This document shows positions 33,521-44,390 of a stretch of DNA of 64,000 nt, in pieces. The notes below the pieces were generated by a model, which worked only from the letters and a program-made list of their open reading frames with translations, ran no database searches and was not told the origin of the DNA. The stretch is from Sphingomonas sp. GTDB lineage: Bacteria; Pseudomonadota; Alphaproteobacteria; Sphingomonadales; Sphingomonadaceae. Positions within the stretch are counted from its first letter, which is position 1; each line of letters opens with the position of its first letter. The translations under genes and the position numbers were made by a program. Location of the stretch: NCBI RefSeq assembly GCF_013816785.1, contig NZ_JACDDV010000001.1, positions 1-64,000 of the forward strand, read 5' to 3'.

Positions 33521-34616
33521 GGTGCACGGCCGACCAAGCCTCGCTCGCGCTCCACGTCCCTGCGTTGCCTTGCACCGTGCAGCCTTTCTCGCCGGCCTCG
33601 ATGCGGCCGATTCGGTGCAGTGTCTCGCCCATCGCCGTCAGGGCGGCGGTTACGGCTTCCACTTCGTCCTCGTGCACGATGGCGACCATGCCGATTCCGC
33701 AATTGAAGGTCCGCGACAGTTCCGCGGGCTCGATCGCGCCGCCATCCTGGAGGAAGGCGAATAGCTTGGGCAGCGGCCAGAGGTCGGCGTCGACCACTGC
33801 ATGGGCGCCTCCAGGCAGGACGCGGGGAATATTTTCGAGCAGGCCGCCGCCGGTGATGTGCGCCAGGGCAGCGATCCGGCCCGCGCGGACCAGCGGCAGC
33901 AGGCACTTCACATAGATGCGGGTCGGCTCGAGCAGCAGACCGCCGAGCAAGCGCGCTTGATCGAACGGGGCGGCCTGGTCGAGCTTCCAGCCATTGACCT
34001 CGATGAGGCGGCGGACGAGCGAAAATCCGTTCGAATGCACGCCCGAACTGGCGAGGCCCAAAATGACGTCACCCGGCTCAACCCGATTGCCGGTCAGAAC
34101 CTTGGCCCGATCGACCGCCCCGACGCAAAATCCGGCGAGGTCGTAATCGCCCGCTGAGTACATACCCGGCATTTCCGCCGTCTCGCCGCCGATCAGTGCG
34201 CAGCCCGCTTGTCGGCACCCGTCGGCGATCGACGCGACGACCGCCGCCGCAACGTCGTTGTCGAGCTTGCCCGTTGCGTAATAGTCGAGAAAAAACAGCG
34301 GCTCGGCGCCCTGGACGACCAAATCGTTGACGCACATCGCGACCAGGTCGATGCCGACCCCGTCGTGCTTACCGGCCTCGATCGCCAGCCTGAGCTTGGT
34401 CCCGACACCATCGTTGGCCGCGACCAGCAGGGGATCATCATAGCCCGCCGCCTTCAGGTCGAAAAAGCCGCCGAATCCGCCCAGCTCGGCGTTGGCGCCG
34501 GGCCGCGCGGTCGATCTGGCGAGTGGGCCGATCGCCTTGACCAGCGCGTTGCCGGCGGCGATCGAGACGCCGGCATCGGCGTAGGTGAGCGGCTTTTGCG
34601 GCGTCTTGTTGCTCAT
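33513..34616 (-). CDS. purM: Phosphoribosylformylglycinamidine cyclo-ligase
   Basis: [62 protein letters not shown]. Confidence 0.95.
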   Translation of the reverse strand: MSNKTPQKPLTYADAGVSIAAGNALVKAIGPLARSTARPGANAELGGFGGFFDLKAAGYDDPLLVAANDGVGTKLRLAIEAGKHDGVGIDLVAMCVNDLVVQGAEPLFFLDYYATGKLDNDVAAAVVASIADGCRQAGCALIGGETAEMPGMYSAGDYDLAGFCVGAVDRAKVLTGNRVEPGDVILGLASSGVHSNGFSLVRRLIEVNGWKLDQAAPFDQARLLGGLLLEPTRIYVKCLLPLVRAGRIAALAHITGGGLLENIPRVLPGGAHAVVDADLWPLPKLFAFLQDGGAIEPAELSRTFNCGIGMVAIVHEDEVEAVTAALTAMGETLHRIGRIEAGEKGCTVQGNAGTWSASEAWSAVHRG

Positions 34617-34678
34617 GGCCGGACCGCCTAACCATAACGCGCTTGGAATTCCACGCCATTGTCGCCAAAAGCGCGCTG

Positions 34679-35896
34679 ATGCTGTTTCGCCGGCCCTCCG
34701 CCCTGATCGCCGCTGCCTTGCTGATGCTCTTCGGGGCAGGCGGGGCACTGCTCGCGCAAATGGAAAGCGCCGATCGCGGTATTCTGCCGATCGATAGCAG
34801 CGGCACATTGGAAATCACCGGGATCAAGGTCGATGTTGGTGGTAAGGACGCCGACAGCGCGCGCTACGCCGGCTGGCGCATCGCCCAGCGCGAAGGGTTC
34901 AAGGCGCTGTGGGCCAAAACCAACAAGCGGCCGATTTCCGAGGCACCCAACCTGTCGGACTCGACCCTCGACGGCCTGGTCAGCTCGATCGTCGTCGGTC
35001 GCGAGCAGATTGGCCCCAATCGCTACATCGCCGAGCTTGGCGTGTTGTTCGACCGGACCCGGGCCGGTGAGCTGCTTGGCATTCCGGGCCAGATCAGCCG
35101 ATCGGCGCCAATGCTGCTGATCCCAGTGCTGGTGTCTGGCGGGACGGCGACGACGGTCGAGCTCAAGAACCCGTGGCAGCGCGCCTGGGCTCAGTTCCGC
35201 ACCGCGCAAAGCCCGGTCGACTATGTCCGGGTCAGCGGCTTGGGCGTCGATCCGCTGCTGATCAACGCCGCGCAATCGCGGCGTCCGGCGCGCGGCTGGT
35301 GGCGCAATGTCCTCGACCTTTACGGCGCGGCCAACATCCTGGTCGCCGAAGTGCGGCTCGACAGGCTTTATCCTGGCGGTCCGGCCAAGGCGACGTTCGT
35401 CGCCCGATTCGGCCCCGACGGAACCCCGCTTGGCAGCTTCGATCTGACCGCGAAAGACAGCAACGACCTGCCGCGAATGATGGCCGAGGGTGTGCAGCGG
35501 ATGGATGACTTGTTCGTCCAGGCGCTGGCTGCGGGCATCGTTCGCAGCGATCCCGACCTGATCATCCAGCCGCCACCGCCGGTGGTCGAGGAGGAAAAAC
35601 CGGTCGAAGTTCGCCAAGGCCCGATCTCGGTCCTGATCACCGCGCCCAACGGCGCATGGTTCGACTACGGCCTGGCGGTGATCCGATCGATCCGGGGGGT
35701 CCGCATATCGGGCGAAACCAGCTTCGCCGTCGGCGGGGCGAACCGGGTGACGGTAGCTTACCTGGGCACGCCTCAATCGTTCCGCGACCAGCTTGTCGCT
35801 CGGGGATTGGCGGCGAGTGTCGACGGCGGCACGGTGCGACTCAATAGCGCGCCAGCCGGTCCTGCAGCGCCCCAGCAGCAATCACCATCGCCGTGA
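34679..35896 (+). CDS. DUF2066-like exported protein of unknown function
   Basis: Signal-like N-terminus; conserved position between purM and hda; start could be TTG 34643. Confidence 0.6.
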   Translation: MLFRRPSALIAAALLMLFGAGGALLAQMESADRGILPIDSSGTLEITGIKVDVGGKDADSARYAGWRIAQREGFKALWAKTNKRPISEAPNLSDSTLDGLVSSIVVGREQIGPNRYIAELGVLFDRTRAGELLGIPGQISRSAPMLLIPVLVSGGTATTVELKNPWQRAWAQFRTAQSPVDYVRVSGLGVDPLLINAAQSRRPARGWWRNVLDLYGAANILVAEVRLDRLYPGGPAKATFVARFGPDGTPLGSFDLTAKDSNDLPRMMAEGVQRMDDLFVQALAAGIVRSDPDLIIQPPPPVVEEEKPVEVRQGPISVLITAPNGAWFDYGLAVIRSIRGVRISGETSFAVGGANRVTVAYLGTPQSFRDQLVARGLAASVDGGTVRLNSAPAGPAAPQQQSPSP

Positions 35897-36522
35897 AATC
35901 CGCGGCGGACCAGATCGCGCTACCGCTCGACTGGCCCCAGGCGGAGGACGACAGCCGTTTCATTCTTGGTGACGCCAACCGTGCCGCCTTTGACCACTTC
36001 CGAAACTGGACTCTGTGGCCGGTCAAGGCCAGCCTGCTGACTGGTCCGCGTCGTTCGGGCCGGTCGCTGCTCGCCCGCGCTTTTGCCACGAGAGTTGACG
36101 GCCATCTGATCGACCGCGCCGAACACCATGGCGAAGAAGAATTGTTTCACGCCTGGAACGCGGCGCAGGACAGCGGGCGGCCGTTGGTGATGGTCGTCGA
36201 CGAAGTGCCGCCGGCGTGGGAGGTCGCCCTGCCGGACCTGCGCACTCGGCTTGCGATCACGCCGATCGCGCGAATTGAGCAGCCCGATGACGAGCTGTTT
36301 CGCGCGATCGTCCGATTGCTGTTCGCCGAGCGCGGACTGCATATCCCGGAAGACGCGCTGACATTGGTTTCACAGCGGGCCGAGCGCAGCTATTGGACCG
36401 CCGAGCGCGTGGTCGAGGCGATCGACCGCTTCGCCATAGCCGAGCGCGCGCGACTGACCATGCCGACCGTTCGCCGGGCGCTGGCCGAGGCCGGAATAAT
36501 CGATGCACGGGGCGCGGCATGA
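35893..36522 (+). CDS. DnaA-related regulatory protein Hda (HdaA)
   Basis: QIALPLDWPQ clamp-binding-like N-terminus; TGPRRSGRSLLARAFA; DnaA-like AAA+ C-domain. Confidence 0.85.
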   Translation: MKSAADQIALPLDWPQAEDDSRFILGDANRAAFDHFRNWTLWPVKASLLTGPRRSGRSLLARAFATRVDGHLIDRAEHHGEEELFHAWNAAQDSGRPLVMVVDEVPPAWEVALPDLRTRLAITPIARIEQPDDELFRAIVRLLFAERGLHIPEDALTLVSQRAERSYWTAERVVEAIDRFAIAERARLTMPTVRRALAEAGIIDARGAA

Positions 36523-38651
36523 GCGGGCGGCAACGCACCGCCGCGGCCGACGACGGTCGGCGGCTGTTCAACCGCGAGCTCAGCTGGCTCGCGTTCAATC
36601 GCCGGGTGATCGAGGAAGCGACCAACGTCGCGCATCCGCTGCTGGAGCGACTGCGCTTCCTGTCGATATCGGGTTCCAACCTCGACGAGTTCTTCATGGT
36701 TCGGGTTGCCGGCCTCAAGGGCCAGCAGTTGCGCGGGATCGAAAATCTCTCGGTCGACGGCCTGACTGCGACCCAACAGCTCGAGGCGATTACCGAGGAG
36801 GCCGACGCGCTGGTAGTCGCACAGCAGGCCGAATGGATCATACTGCGCGAACTGCTCAACGAGCAAAGGCTGCAGGTCGTCACCGCCGAAGAGCTCGACG
36901 CTGCGGAGCGGGTCTGGATAGAAGCCCAGTTCCGCGAGCAGATTCTCCCCGTGCTGACTCCGCAGGCGATTGACCCGGCGCATCCGTTTCCATTCATACC
37001 CAACGGCGGATTCAGCCTGGTGTTCGACCTTCGCCGCGGCAGGAAAGCGGAGCCGGTCATCGAACTGCTGATGATCCCCAACACCTTGCCGCGCTTCATT
37101 CGCCTGCCCGGCCCGGCGTTGCGGTTCGTTGCTATCGAGACCGTCATCCGCGCTCATTTCGAGTGGATTTTTCCGGGCTTCGTTCAGGCCGGCGCCGGCG
37201 CGTTTCGGGTGCTCCGCGACAGCGATATCGAGGTCGAGGAAGAGGCTGAGGACCTCGTTCGCTACTTCCGCAGCGCGATCAAGCGCCGCCGCCGAGGGCG
37301 GGTCATCCGCCTCGAATTCGCCGCCGACACGCCGGCCAATCTCGAAGACATGGTCCGCACCGGGCTTGGCGCCGACCGCGCGCTGGTCGCCGAAAGCGCC
37401 GGTTTCATCGGCATCGCCCACCTTGCAGAGCTGGTCGAGGTTGACCGGCCCGACTTAAAATTTCCGCCTTACTCGCCACGATTTCCAGAACGGGTTCTGG
37501 AGCATGACGGCGACTGCTTCGCCGCCATCCGGGACAAGGATCTGGTCATTCACCATCCCTATGAAAGTTTCGAGGTGGTGGTCGCCTTCCTGCGTCAGGC
37601 AGCCGAGGATCCCGATGTCGTCGCGATCAAGCAGACACTTTACCGCGCGGGGAAGCAGTCGGCGATCATCGACGCGCTGGTCGCCGCGGCCGAGGCGGGT
37701 AAGTCGGTTACCGCGGTGGTCGAGCTGAAGGCCCGCTTCGACGAGGAGCAGAATCTTCTCTGGGCGAGCCGGCTCGAGCGCGCCGGGGTACAAGTCATCT
37801 ACGGTTTCGTCGAATGGAAGACCCATGCAAAAGTGTCGATGGTCTTTCGCCGTGAAGGCGGGGTGATGCGCACCTACTGCCACTTCGGCACCGGCAATTA
37901 TCATCCGACGACGGCGCGCATCTACACCGATCTCAGCTACTTTACGGCCTCGCGCCGCGCTGCGCGCGATGCCGCTAAGCTGTTCAACCTGATTACCGGC
38001 TATGTTCAGCCCAAGGGGCTCGAATTGCTGACCGTCAGCCCGCGAGACTTGCGCGACAAAATTCTCGCGCTGATCGACGGAGAGATCGCCAATGCCAAGG
38101 CCGGCCTGCCATCCGCCATTTGGGCCAAGATGAACAGCCTAGTCGACCTCGTCGTCATCGACAAACTCTATGAAGCGAGCGAGGCGGGTGTCTCGATCGA
38201 CCTGGTGGTGAGGGGCGTCTGTTGCCTCAGGCCCGGCGTTGCCGGCCTGTCAGCGAACATCCGGGTCAAGTCGATCGTCGGACGATTCCTCGAACATAGC
38301 CGGATTTTCGTTTTCGCCAACGGCGGCCGGCTGCCTCATCGCAAGGCGCGGGTTTATATATCGTCCGCCGACTGGATGCCGCGCAACTTCGACCGGCGGG
38401 TCGAATATATGTTGCCGCTCGAAAATCCGACGGTTCATGCCCAGGTGCTCGATCAAGTCATGATCGCCAACCTGATCGACAATGAGCAAAGCTGGATGTT
38501 GCGGCCCGACGGCAGCTACGTCCGCGTCCGGCCCGGCAAACGGCAATTCAACCTGCACCATTATTTCATGACCAACCCGTCGCTTTCCGGTCGTGGCCAG
38601 TCGCTGGCGGGCAAGGCGGTGCCCAAGCTTCATTTGACGCAGCGCGGCTAA
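36519..38651 (+). CDS. ppk1: Polyphosphate kinase 1
   Basis: NRELSWLAFNRRVIEEA, IKQTLYRAGKQSAIIDAL, HFGTGNYHPTTARIYTDLSYFT, ISSADWMPRNFDRRVE; ATGA overlap with hda. Confidence 0.96.
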   Translation: MSGRQRTAAADDGRRLFNRELSWLAFNRRVIEEATNVAHPLLERLRFLSISGSNLDEFFMVRVAGLKGQQLRGIENLSVDGLTATQQLEAITEEADALVVAQQAEWIILRELLNEQRLQVVTAEELDAAERVWIEAQFREQILPVLTPQAIDPAHPFPFIPNGGFSLVFDLRRGRKAEPVIELLMIPNTLPRFIRLPGPALRFVAIETVIRAHFEWIFPGFVQAGAGAFRVLRDSDIEVEEEAEDLVRYFRSAIKRRRRGRVIRLEFAADTPANLEDMVRTGLGADRALVAESAGFIGIAHLAELVEVDRPDLKFPPYSPRFPERVLEHDGDCFAAIRDKDLVIHHPYESFEVVVAFLRQAAEDPDVVAIKQTLYRAGKQSAIIDALVAAAEAGKSVTAVVELKARFDEEQNLLWASRLERAGVQVIYGFVEWKTHAKVSMVFRREGGVMRTYCHFGTGNYHPTTARIYTDLSYFTASRRAARDAAKLFNLITGYVQPKGLELLTVSPRDLRDKILALIDGEIANAKAGLPSAIWAKMNSLVDLVVIDKLYEASEAGVSIDLVVRGVCCLRPGVAGLSANIRVKSIVGRFLEHSRIFVFANGGRLPHRKARVYISSADWMPRNFDRRVEYMLPLENPTVHAQVLDQVMIANLIDNEQSWMLRPDGSYVRVRPGKRQFNLHHYFMTNPSLSGRGQSLAGKAVPKLHLTQRG

Positions 38652-38652
38652 A

Positions 38653-40116
38653 ATGGCGGCGTCCCGCTTCGGTCCGGTCGGGATCATCGACATTGGGTCG
38701 AACTCGGTGCGCTTCGTCGCTTATGGCGGCGCGGCCCGGGTGCCCTCGGTGCTGTTCAACGAAAAGGTGATGGCGGCGCTGGGCCGCGGAGTCGCGCGCG
38801 ACGGCCGTCTCGACGAGGAAGCGGTCGCCAAGACGCTTCAGGCGCTTGCCCGCTTTCGTCAGCTGGGACGCGAGATCGGCCTCAAGACGCTTCACACCGT
38901 CGCCACCGCCGCGGTTCGCGACGCTGCAAACGGGCGGGAGTTTTTGAAAAAGGTTGCCGCGCTCGGGCTGAGGCCGCGCCTCCTTTCGGGTGAGGAGGAG
39001 GCTGAGCTATCGGGCCTCGGTGTTGTCTCGGCCATCCCGCGCGCCAACGGCATTGTCGCCGACCTGGGGGGCGGCAGCCTGGAGCTGATCGGGGTCGCGC
39101 GCGGCGCGGCGGGCGAGGGGATTTCGCTCCCCCTTGGGGTCCTGCGGGTGGGCCTTCACCCGGACCCTGCCGCAATCGCCAAGGCGATTCGTGACGGTCT
39201 TAAGGGCAGCCGTCTCAAGGATGCGGCGCGCAGCCACGGCCTGTACCTAGTCGGCGGTTCGTTCCGAGCGCTGGCGCTGCTCGATATGAAGACGCTCGGC
39301 CATCCGCTGCCGATCGTCCACCACCACCGCATCGCCGACGATCGGTTGCCCGACCTCCGGGCGATCCTGGAGTCGCTCGGTCAGGATGAGCTGAAGTCGT
39401 TGACCGGCATCTCGACGTCGCGCCTGCCGACACTGCCGGCGGCGGTGACGATTCTCGAGGCTATGGTCGAGGAGCTCGGCCCCCGCCGCACGATCGTCTC
39501 CGCCTTCGGCCTTCGCGAAGGGTTGCTGTACCGCGACCTCGGCGAAGCGACCCGTTCCCAAGATCCCCTCCTCGCCGCGGCGCTGGAAGTCGGCGAACGG
39601 CTGGGCCGCTTCGGCGATCACGGCGCGGCGCTCGATCAGTGGATGGACCCGCTGTTCCCCGACGAGGGCGCCGACATGCAGCGGCTGCGGCTCGCCTCGT
39701 GCCTGCTGGGCGACATCGCCTGGAACGCTCATCCCGATTATCGCGCCGAACGTGCGGTCGACATGGCGATCCACGGCAATTGGGTCGGCATCGACACGCA
39801 TGGGCGAGCGGTGCTGGGCCGCGCCTTGTGCACGGCATTCGGTGGCGACGGCGGCTTCGGTTCCAAGCTCAGCGCCCTGCTCAGGCCCGGCGAGGAGGAG
39901 CGGGTCAGCACCTGGGGCAAGGCGCTTCGGCTGGCGCAACGGCTTAGCGGCGGGACTGAGAGCCTGTTGCGCAAGACCAGCATCGCGCTCGAGCCCAGGA
40001 AGGTCGTGCTGACCATTCCCGCCAGGCATCGCGACATCTATGCCGATGCGGTCGAACGCCGGCTCCAGCAACTCGCCAAGGCTCTGGGCCGGGGCGGCGA
40101 AGTGCGGTTCGGTTAG
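38653..40116 (+). CDS. ppx: Exopolyphosphatase (Ppx/GppA)
   Basis: GIIDIGSNSVRFVAYGG, TVATAAVRDAANG, VADLGGGSLELIGV. Confidence 0.93.
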   Translation: MAASRFGPVGIIDIGSNSVRFVAYGGAARVPSVLFNEKVMAALGRGVARDGRLDEEAVAKTLQALARFRQLGREIGLKTLHTVATAAVRDAANGREFLKKVAALGLRPRLLSGEEEAELSGLGVVSAIPRANGIVADLGGGSLELIGVARGAAGEGISLPLGVLRVGLHPDPAAIAKAIRDGLKGSRLKDAARSHGLYLVGGSFRALALLDMKTLGHPLPIVHHHRIADDRLPDLRAILESLGQDELKSLTGISTSRLPTLPAAVTILEAMVEELGPRRTIVSAFGLREGLLYRDLGEATRSQDPLLAAALEVGERLGRFGDHGAALDQWMDPLFPDEGADMQRLRLASCLLGDIAWNAHPDYRAERAVDMAIHGNWVGIDTHGRAVLGRALCTAFGGDGGFGSKLSALLRPGEEERVSTWGKALRLAQRLSGGTESLLRKTSIALEPRKVVLTIPARHRDIYADAVERRLQQLAKALGRGGEVRFG

Positions 40117-40400
40117 CCGCAGGCGGCGCGCTCGACGCGGTTGGAGCCGTCGAGATAAACGGTCAGCCGCTGCTCGCTGAACTCCAGAGTGATCAACATG
40201 TCCTTGGCGACCCAGCGGATCATCCGCGCGCCCGAGGCGGCGAGCATCCGTGCGCCCAGTTCCTGTCCCGCGGGTTGCCCGACGAATGATTGAAGCGAAT
40301 CGCCCTTGCAGATGTTGCCCGACACTGCCCCCGTCATCGGTGGTTCGGCGGTGGCGCAGGCGGTCAACGGCAAGACGGCAAGGGCAAGAAACATACGCAT
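40113..40400 (-). CDS. Small lipoprotein, I78 peptidase-inhibitor-like
   Basis: Lipobox PLTAC; CKGDSLQSFVGQPAGQELGARM...RMIRW...EQRLTVYLDGSNRVERAACG. Confidence 0.7.
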   Translation of the reverse strand: MRMFLALAVLPLTACATAEPPMTGAVSGNICKGDSLQSFVGQPAGQELGARMLAASGARMIRWVAKDMLITLEFSEQRLTVYLDGSNRVERAACG

Positions 40401-40452
40401 CGGTGATTCCTTCTATGTCATCAGGCGCCAAGAGCGCTGACAGGTTCCTCAA

Positions 40453-41622
40453 TCAGTTCTCGATGCGGCTCAGCTTCAGCTTGCCATTCTCCGTGGCGAA
40501 GCCGATCCGACCTTCGACAAGGTCGAGCGCATCGCGGCCAAACTCGTCGAACCGCCAGCCCGACAGGATGTGGAGCTGGTCGCGAACGCCGGCCGCCAAT
40601 AGTTCGAGTTCGTTCGAGCGGGCGATCAGCTTGGCCGCCACGCCGGCTTCCTTGGAACGGATCTTGAGCAGCAGCTTCAACAGGTCGCTGACCAGCGCGG
40701 CGTCCTTGGTCAGCCCGGGGCCACGCGGTTCGCGGTCCGGCAGCTCGTCGGCGCCGAGCGGCGCCGCCTTGGCAAGCGCCGCCATCATCCGCGCGCCGAT
40801 GTCGTTGTTGCGCCATCCCGACGACAGCCCGCGAACCTTGCCCAGATCCTCCTGGGTTTTGGGTGGGTGGCCGGCGAGGTCGTTGAGCGTGTCATCCTTG
40901 ACGATGCGACCGCGCGGAAGATTCTTCGACCGCGCCTCACTCTCGCGCCAACCGGCGAGCGCTTTCAGCCGACCGAGCACCTGCGGGTTGCGGCTCGGCA
41001 GTTTCAGGCGCTTCCACGCATCTGCCGGCTCGAACGCGAAGCTCGAGGGATCGGCGAGCCGCTCCATCTCTTCGTCGAGCCACGCACCGCGCCCGGTTTT
41101 CATCAGCTTGTTGACCAGCATGGGGAATATCGTCGCCAGATGGGTGACGTCGGCGATGGCATAGTCGATCTGGCGCTTGTCGAGCGGGCGCCGCGACCAG
41201 TCGGTAAAGCGCGCACCCTTGTCGAGGTTATGCCCGAGAATGCTCTCGACCAAGTTCGAATAGCCGATCTGCTCGCCGTAGCCCAAGGCCATCGCCGCGA
41301 TTTGGGTGTCGAACAGCGGGTTGGGAATTTTGCCTGTCAGATTGTGGATGATCTCGAGGTCTTGTCCGCCGGCGTGAAACACCTTGAGCACGTCATGATT
41401 GCGCACCAGCAGATCGAACAACGGGGCAAGGTCGAGGCCTTCGGCCATCGGATCGATCGCCGCGGCTTCATCGGGGGTCGCGATCTGCAGCAGGCACAGA
41501 ATCGGCCAATAGGTATTCTCGCGCATGAACTCGGTATCGACCGCGACGAAGTCGTGGGCGGACATGCGGGACATCAGGGCGGCGAGATCGTCGGACTTGG
41601 TGATCAGCGGATGAATCTTCAT
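40453..41622 (-). CDS. rnd: Ribonuclease D
   Basis: DFVAVDTEFMRENTYWPILCLLQIA, VFHAGGQDLEII, DTQIAAMALGYGEQIGY, HRDC domain. Confidence 0.93.
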   Translation of the reverse strand: MKIHPLITKSDDLAALMSRMSAHDFVAVDTEFMRENTYWPILCLLQIATPDEAAAIDPMAEGLDLAPLFDLLVRNHDVLKVFHAGGQDLEIIHNLTGKIPNPLFDTQIAAMALGYGEQIGYSNLVESILGHNLDKGARFTDWSRRPLDKRQIDYAIADVTHLATIFPMLVNKLMKTGRGAWLDEEMERLADPSSFAFEPADAWKRLKLPSRNPQVLGRLKALAGWRESEARSKNLPRGRIVKDDTLNDLAGHPPKTQEDLGKVRGLSSGWRNNDIGARMMAALAKAAPLGADELPDREPRGPGLTKDAALVSDLLKLLLKIRSKEAGVAAKLIARSNELELLAAGVRDQLHILSGWRFDEFGRDALDLVEGRIGFATENGKLKLSRIEN

Positions 41623-41738
41623 GTGACGCGCGCCATAGCGAGGTCCGCGCTCCTTGACAAAGAGCTTCCCGAAAGGCGAAGCGGCGGCACGTAATTTCGC
41701 ACCTGCGAACTGCCTTTTCCTCAGCGAGCTTATTATCC

Positions 41739-43526
41739 ATGCACGCCTACCGCACGCACACTTGCGCCGACTTGTCCGCCGCCGATGTCGGATCGACTGT
41801 CCGCCTGTCGGGCTGGATTCACCGCAAGCGCGACCATGGCGGGGTGCTGTTCGTCGATCTGCGCGATCATTACGGCCTGACCCAGATCGTTGCGCGCACC
41901 GGCAGCGAGGCGCTGCGGATTCTCGATTCGCTGCGCGCGGAATCCGTGGTGACGATCACCGGCGAGGTCGTCGGTCGCGAGGGCGGGGCAGTCAATGCCA
42001 AGCTCGCCACCGGCGACATCGAGGTCGTCGCCGCGTCGGTCGAGGTCCAATCCTCGGCGGCCGAACTGCCCATGCCGGTCGCCGGTGAGGCCGATTATCC
42101 CGAGGACATCCGCCTCAAGTACCGTTACCTCGACCTCCGCCGCGAACGTTTGCACGCCAACATCATGCTCCGTTCGAAGGTCATAGCCTCGATCCGGGGG
42201 CGCATGATCGACCAGGGCTTCACCGAGTTCCAGACTCCGATCCTGACCGCCTCGAGCCCCGAGGGCGCGCGCGACTATCTCGTCCCCAGCCGGGTTCACC
42301 CGGGCAAATTCTACGCGCTCCCGCAGGCGCCGCAGATGTTCAAACAATTGCTGATGGTCGCCGGCTTCGACCGCTATTTCCAAATTGCACCCTGCTTCCG
42401 CGACGAGGACGCCCGGGCCGACCGCAGCCCAGGCGAATTCTACCAACTCGATTTCGAGATGAGCTTCGTTACCCAGGACGATGTGTTCGCGGCGATCGAG
42501 CCGGTGCTCGCCGGTCTGTTCGAGGAATTCGCTAACGGCAAATCGGTCACGCCCGCGGGTGAGTTCGTGCGCATTCCCTACAAGCAATCGCTACTCAAAT
42601 ACGGCACCGACAAGCCCGACCTGCGCAATCCCCTGCTGGTCCATGACGTCGGCGATCATTTCAAGGGATCGGGATTCGGCTTGTTCGCAGGGCTGGTCGA
42701 CAAGGGCATGGTGGTCCGCGCAGTCCCGGCACCGAACACCGCGGACAAGAGCCGCAAATTCTTTGACGAGATGAACGACTGGGCGAGGAGCGAGGGCTTT
42801 GCCGGCCTCGGCTATGCCACCCGCAAGGGTGGCGAATGGGGCGGTCCGATAGCCAAGAACCACGGTATCGAAGGCATGAACAAGCTCGCCGACGCGATGG
42901 GTCTCGGCCCCGACGGCGGCATTTTCTTTGCAGCCGGGCCGGAATGCGACGCTGCCAAGCTCGCCGGCGCGGCCCGCACCCGCGTCGCCGAGAGCCTCGA
43001 CCTGATCGAGAAAAATGCGTTCCGTTTCTGCTGGATCGTCGATTTCCCGATGTTCGAATATGATGACGCCCAGAAGAAGATCGACTTCAGCCACAACCCC
43101 TTCTCGATGCCGCAGGGGGGCATGGAAGCGCTCGAAACCAAAGCCCCGCTCGACATATTGGCGTGGCAGTACGACATCGTCTGCAACGGCGTTGAGCTGA
43201 GCTCGGGCGCGATCCGTAACCATCGTCCCGACATCATGTACAAGGCGTTCGAGATCGCCGGCTATACGCGCGAGGAAGTCGATTCCAACTTCCCTGGCAT
43301 GATCGGCGCATTCAAATTCGGCGCGCCGCCGCACGGTGGCTCGGCGCCGGGCATCGACCGCATCGTCATGCTGCTGGCCGACGAGCCCAACATCCGCGAA
43401 GTCATCGTCTTCCCGATGAACCAGAAGGCAGAGGATTTGATGATGAACGCTCCCGCCGGGGTCTTGCCCCAGCAATTGCAGGAACTGTCGATCCGCATCA
43501 TCGCCGACGGGGCGCCCAAGGCCTGA
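41739..43526 (+). CDS. aspS: Aspartate--tRNA ligase
   Basis: [68 protein letters not shown]. Confidence 0.96.
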   Translation: MHAYRTHTCADLSAADVGSTVRLSGWIHRKRDHGGVLFVDLRDHYGLTQIVARTGSEALRILDSLRAESVVTITGEVVGREGGAVNAKLATGDIEVVAASVEVQSSAAELPMPVAGEADYPEDIRLKYRYLDLRRERLHANIMLRSKVIASIRGRMIDQGFTEFQTPILTASSPEGARDYLVPSRVHPGKFYALPQAPQMFKQLLMVAGFDRYFQIAPCFRDEDARADRSPGEFYQLDFEMSFVTQDDVFAAIEPVLAGLFEEFANGKSVTPAGEFVRIPYKQSLLKYGTDKPDLRNPLLVHDVGDHFKGSGFGLFAGLVDKGMVVRAVPAPNTADKSRKFFDEMNDWARSEGFAGLGYATRKGGEWGGPIAKNHGIEGMNKLADAMGLGPDGGIFFAAGPECDAAKLAGAARTRVAESLDLIEKNAFRFCWIVDFPMFEYDDAQKKIDFSHNPFSMPQGGMEALETKAPLDILAWQYDIVCNGVELSSGAIRNHRPDIMYKAFEIAGYTREEVDSNFPGMIGAFKFGAPPHGGSAPGIDRIVMLLADEPNIREVIVFPMNQKAEDLMMNAPAGVLPQQLQELSIRIIADGAPKA

Positions 43527-43529
43527 TCA

Positions 43530-43567
43530 ACGGCTCGCGGCACCCGTGCCACAACAGGACGAGCCGT
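43530..43567. terminator. Nested hairpin after aspS (outer ACGGCTCG/CGAGCCGT, inner GGCAC/GTGCC)
   Basis: Two nested perfect inverted repeats directly after the aspS stop; no T-run. Confidence 0.35.
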
Positions 43568-43615
43568 CGCGGCAAGCCAATTGCGGGGTTCACCCGATTC
43601 GGATACGCCTCGCGG

Positions 43616-44386
43616 GTGCCGATCGATTTAACGAAATTTGAACGGGGAGGCTCGTTCGACGGAGATGCGGATGCGGCGCTGGGGGCGTTGCAAGACCGCT
43701 TGGCGCGCTTTCAGGTCGCGCAGATCGTCCATCGCCGCCGCGCCATCGTCCTGCTCGAAGGCTGGATCGGGGCGGGCAAGAAGGCCGCTCTGCGCCGCCT
43801 GGTCGGCGCGTGGGACCCGTCCCATGTCCAAGTCATCAGCGTCGATGGTGCCGAGGGAGCGGACGACGAGCGCCACTGGCTCGCTCCATTTTGGAGCAGC
43901 CTGCCGTCGGCGGGCGAGACCAGCGTCTTTTATCGCAGCTGGTACCGCCGGATCGTGGAGGAACGGGTCGCTGGCCGCATGGACGATAAGCGCTGGGCGC
44001 GCGCCTGCGACGAGATCAACGAATTCGAAGCCCAGCAGCGCGACCATGGCACGCTGGTCGTGAAACTATTCTTCCATGTCGCCGCTGACCGGCAGCTGGC
44101 TACCTTGCGCGAGAGGCAACAGGATGAATGGCGCCGCCATCTCTTGTCCGAAGAGGATTTCGCCGGCCTCGGCCAGCGCGAGCGGACGATCGAGGTTTTG
44201 CATGGCATGTTCAATCTGACCGACACCCGCTGGGCGCCGTGGCAGGTGATCGACGGCAATGACGAGGTTTCGGGCACCGTCGCCGCGCTGACCGCGATCG
44301 CCGGGGCGTTTGAGAAAGCCATGCCGGCCCAGCCGCCAGTCGAGGGCGAAACCGTCCTCCAATTTCCCAATTTGAGGCGCGGCTAA
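43616..44386 (+). CDS. PPK2-family polyphosphate kinase homologue (divergent motifs)
   Basis: Walker-A-like LLEGWIGAGKKAALRRLVGAWDPSHVQV; FYRSWYRRIVEERVAGR; INEFEAQQRDHGTLVVKLFFHV; RTIEVLHGMFNLTDTRWAPWQVIDGND. Confidence 0.85.
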   Translation: MPIDLTKFERGGSFDGDADAALGALQDRLARFQVAQIVHRRRAIVLLEGWIGAGKKAALRRLVGAWDPSHVQVISVDGAEGADDERHWLAPFWSSLPSAGETSVFYRSWYRRIVEERVAGRMDDKRWARACDEINEFEAQQRDHGTLVVKLFFHVAADRQLATLRERQQDEWRRHLLSEEDFAGLGQRERTIEVLHGMFNLTDTRWAPWQVIDGNDEVSGTVAALTAIAGAFEKAMPAQPPVEGETVLQFPNLRRG

Positions 44387-44390
44387 CCTA

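Noticed and set aside
34628-35881. 417-aa minus-strand ORF opposite the DUF2066-like gene
   Set aside because: Antisense shadow ORF; the + strand gene has a signal peptide, translational coupling to hda and conserved neighbours
39247-40452. 401-aa minus-strand ORF opposite ppx
   Set aside because: Overlaps ppx and the I78-like lipoprotein gene; no motif
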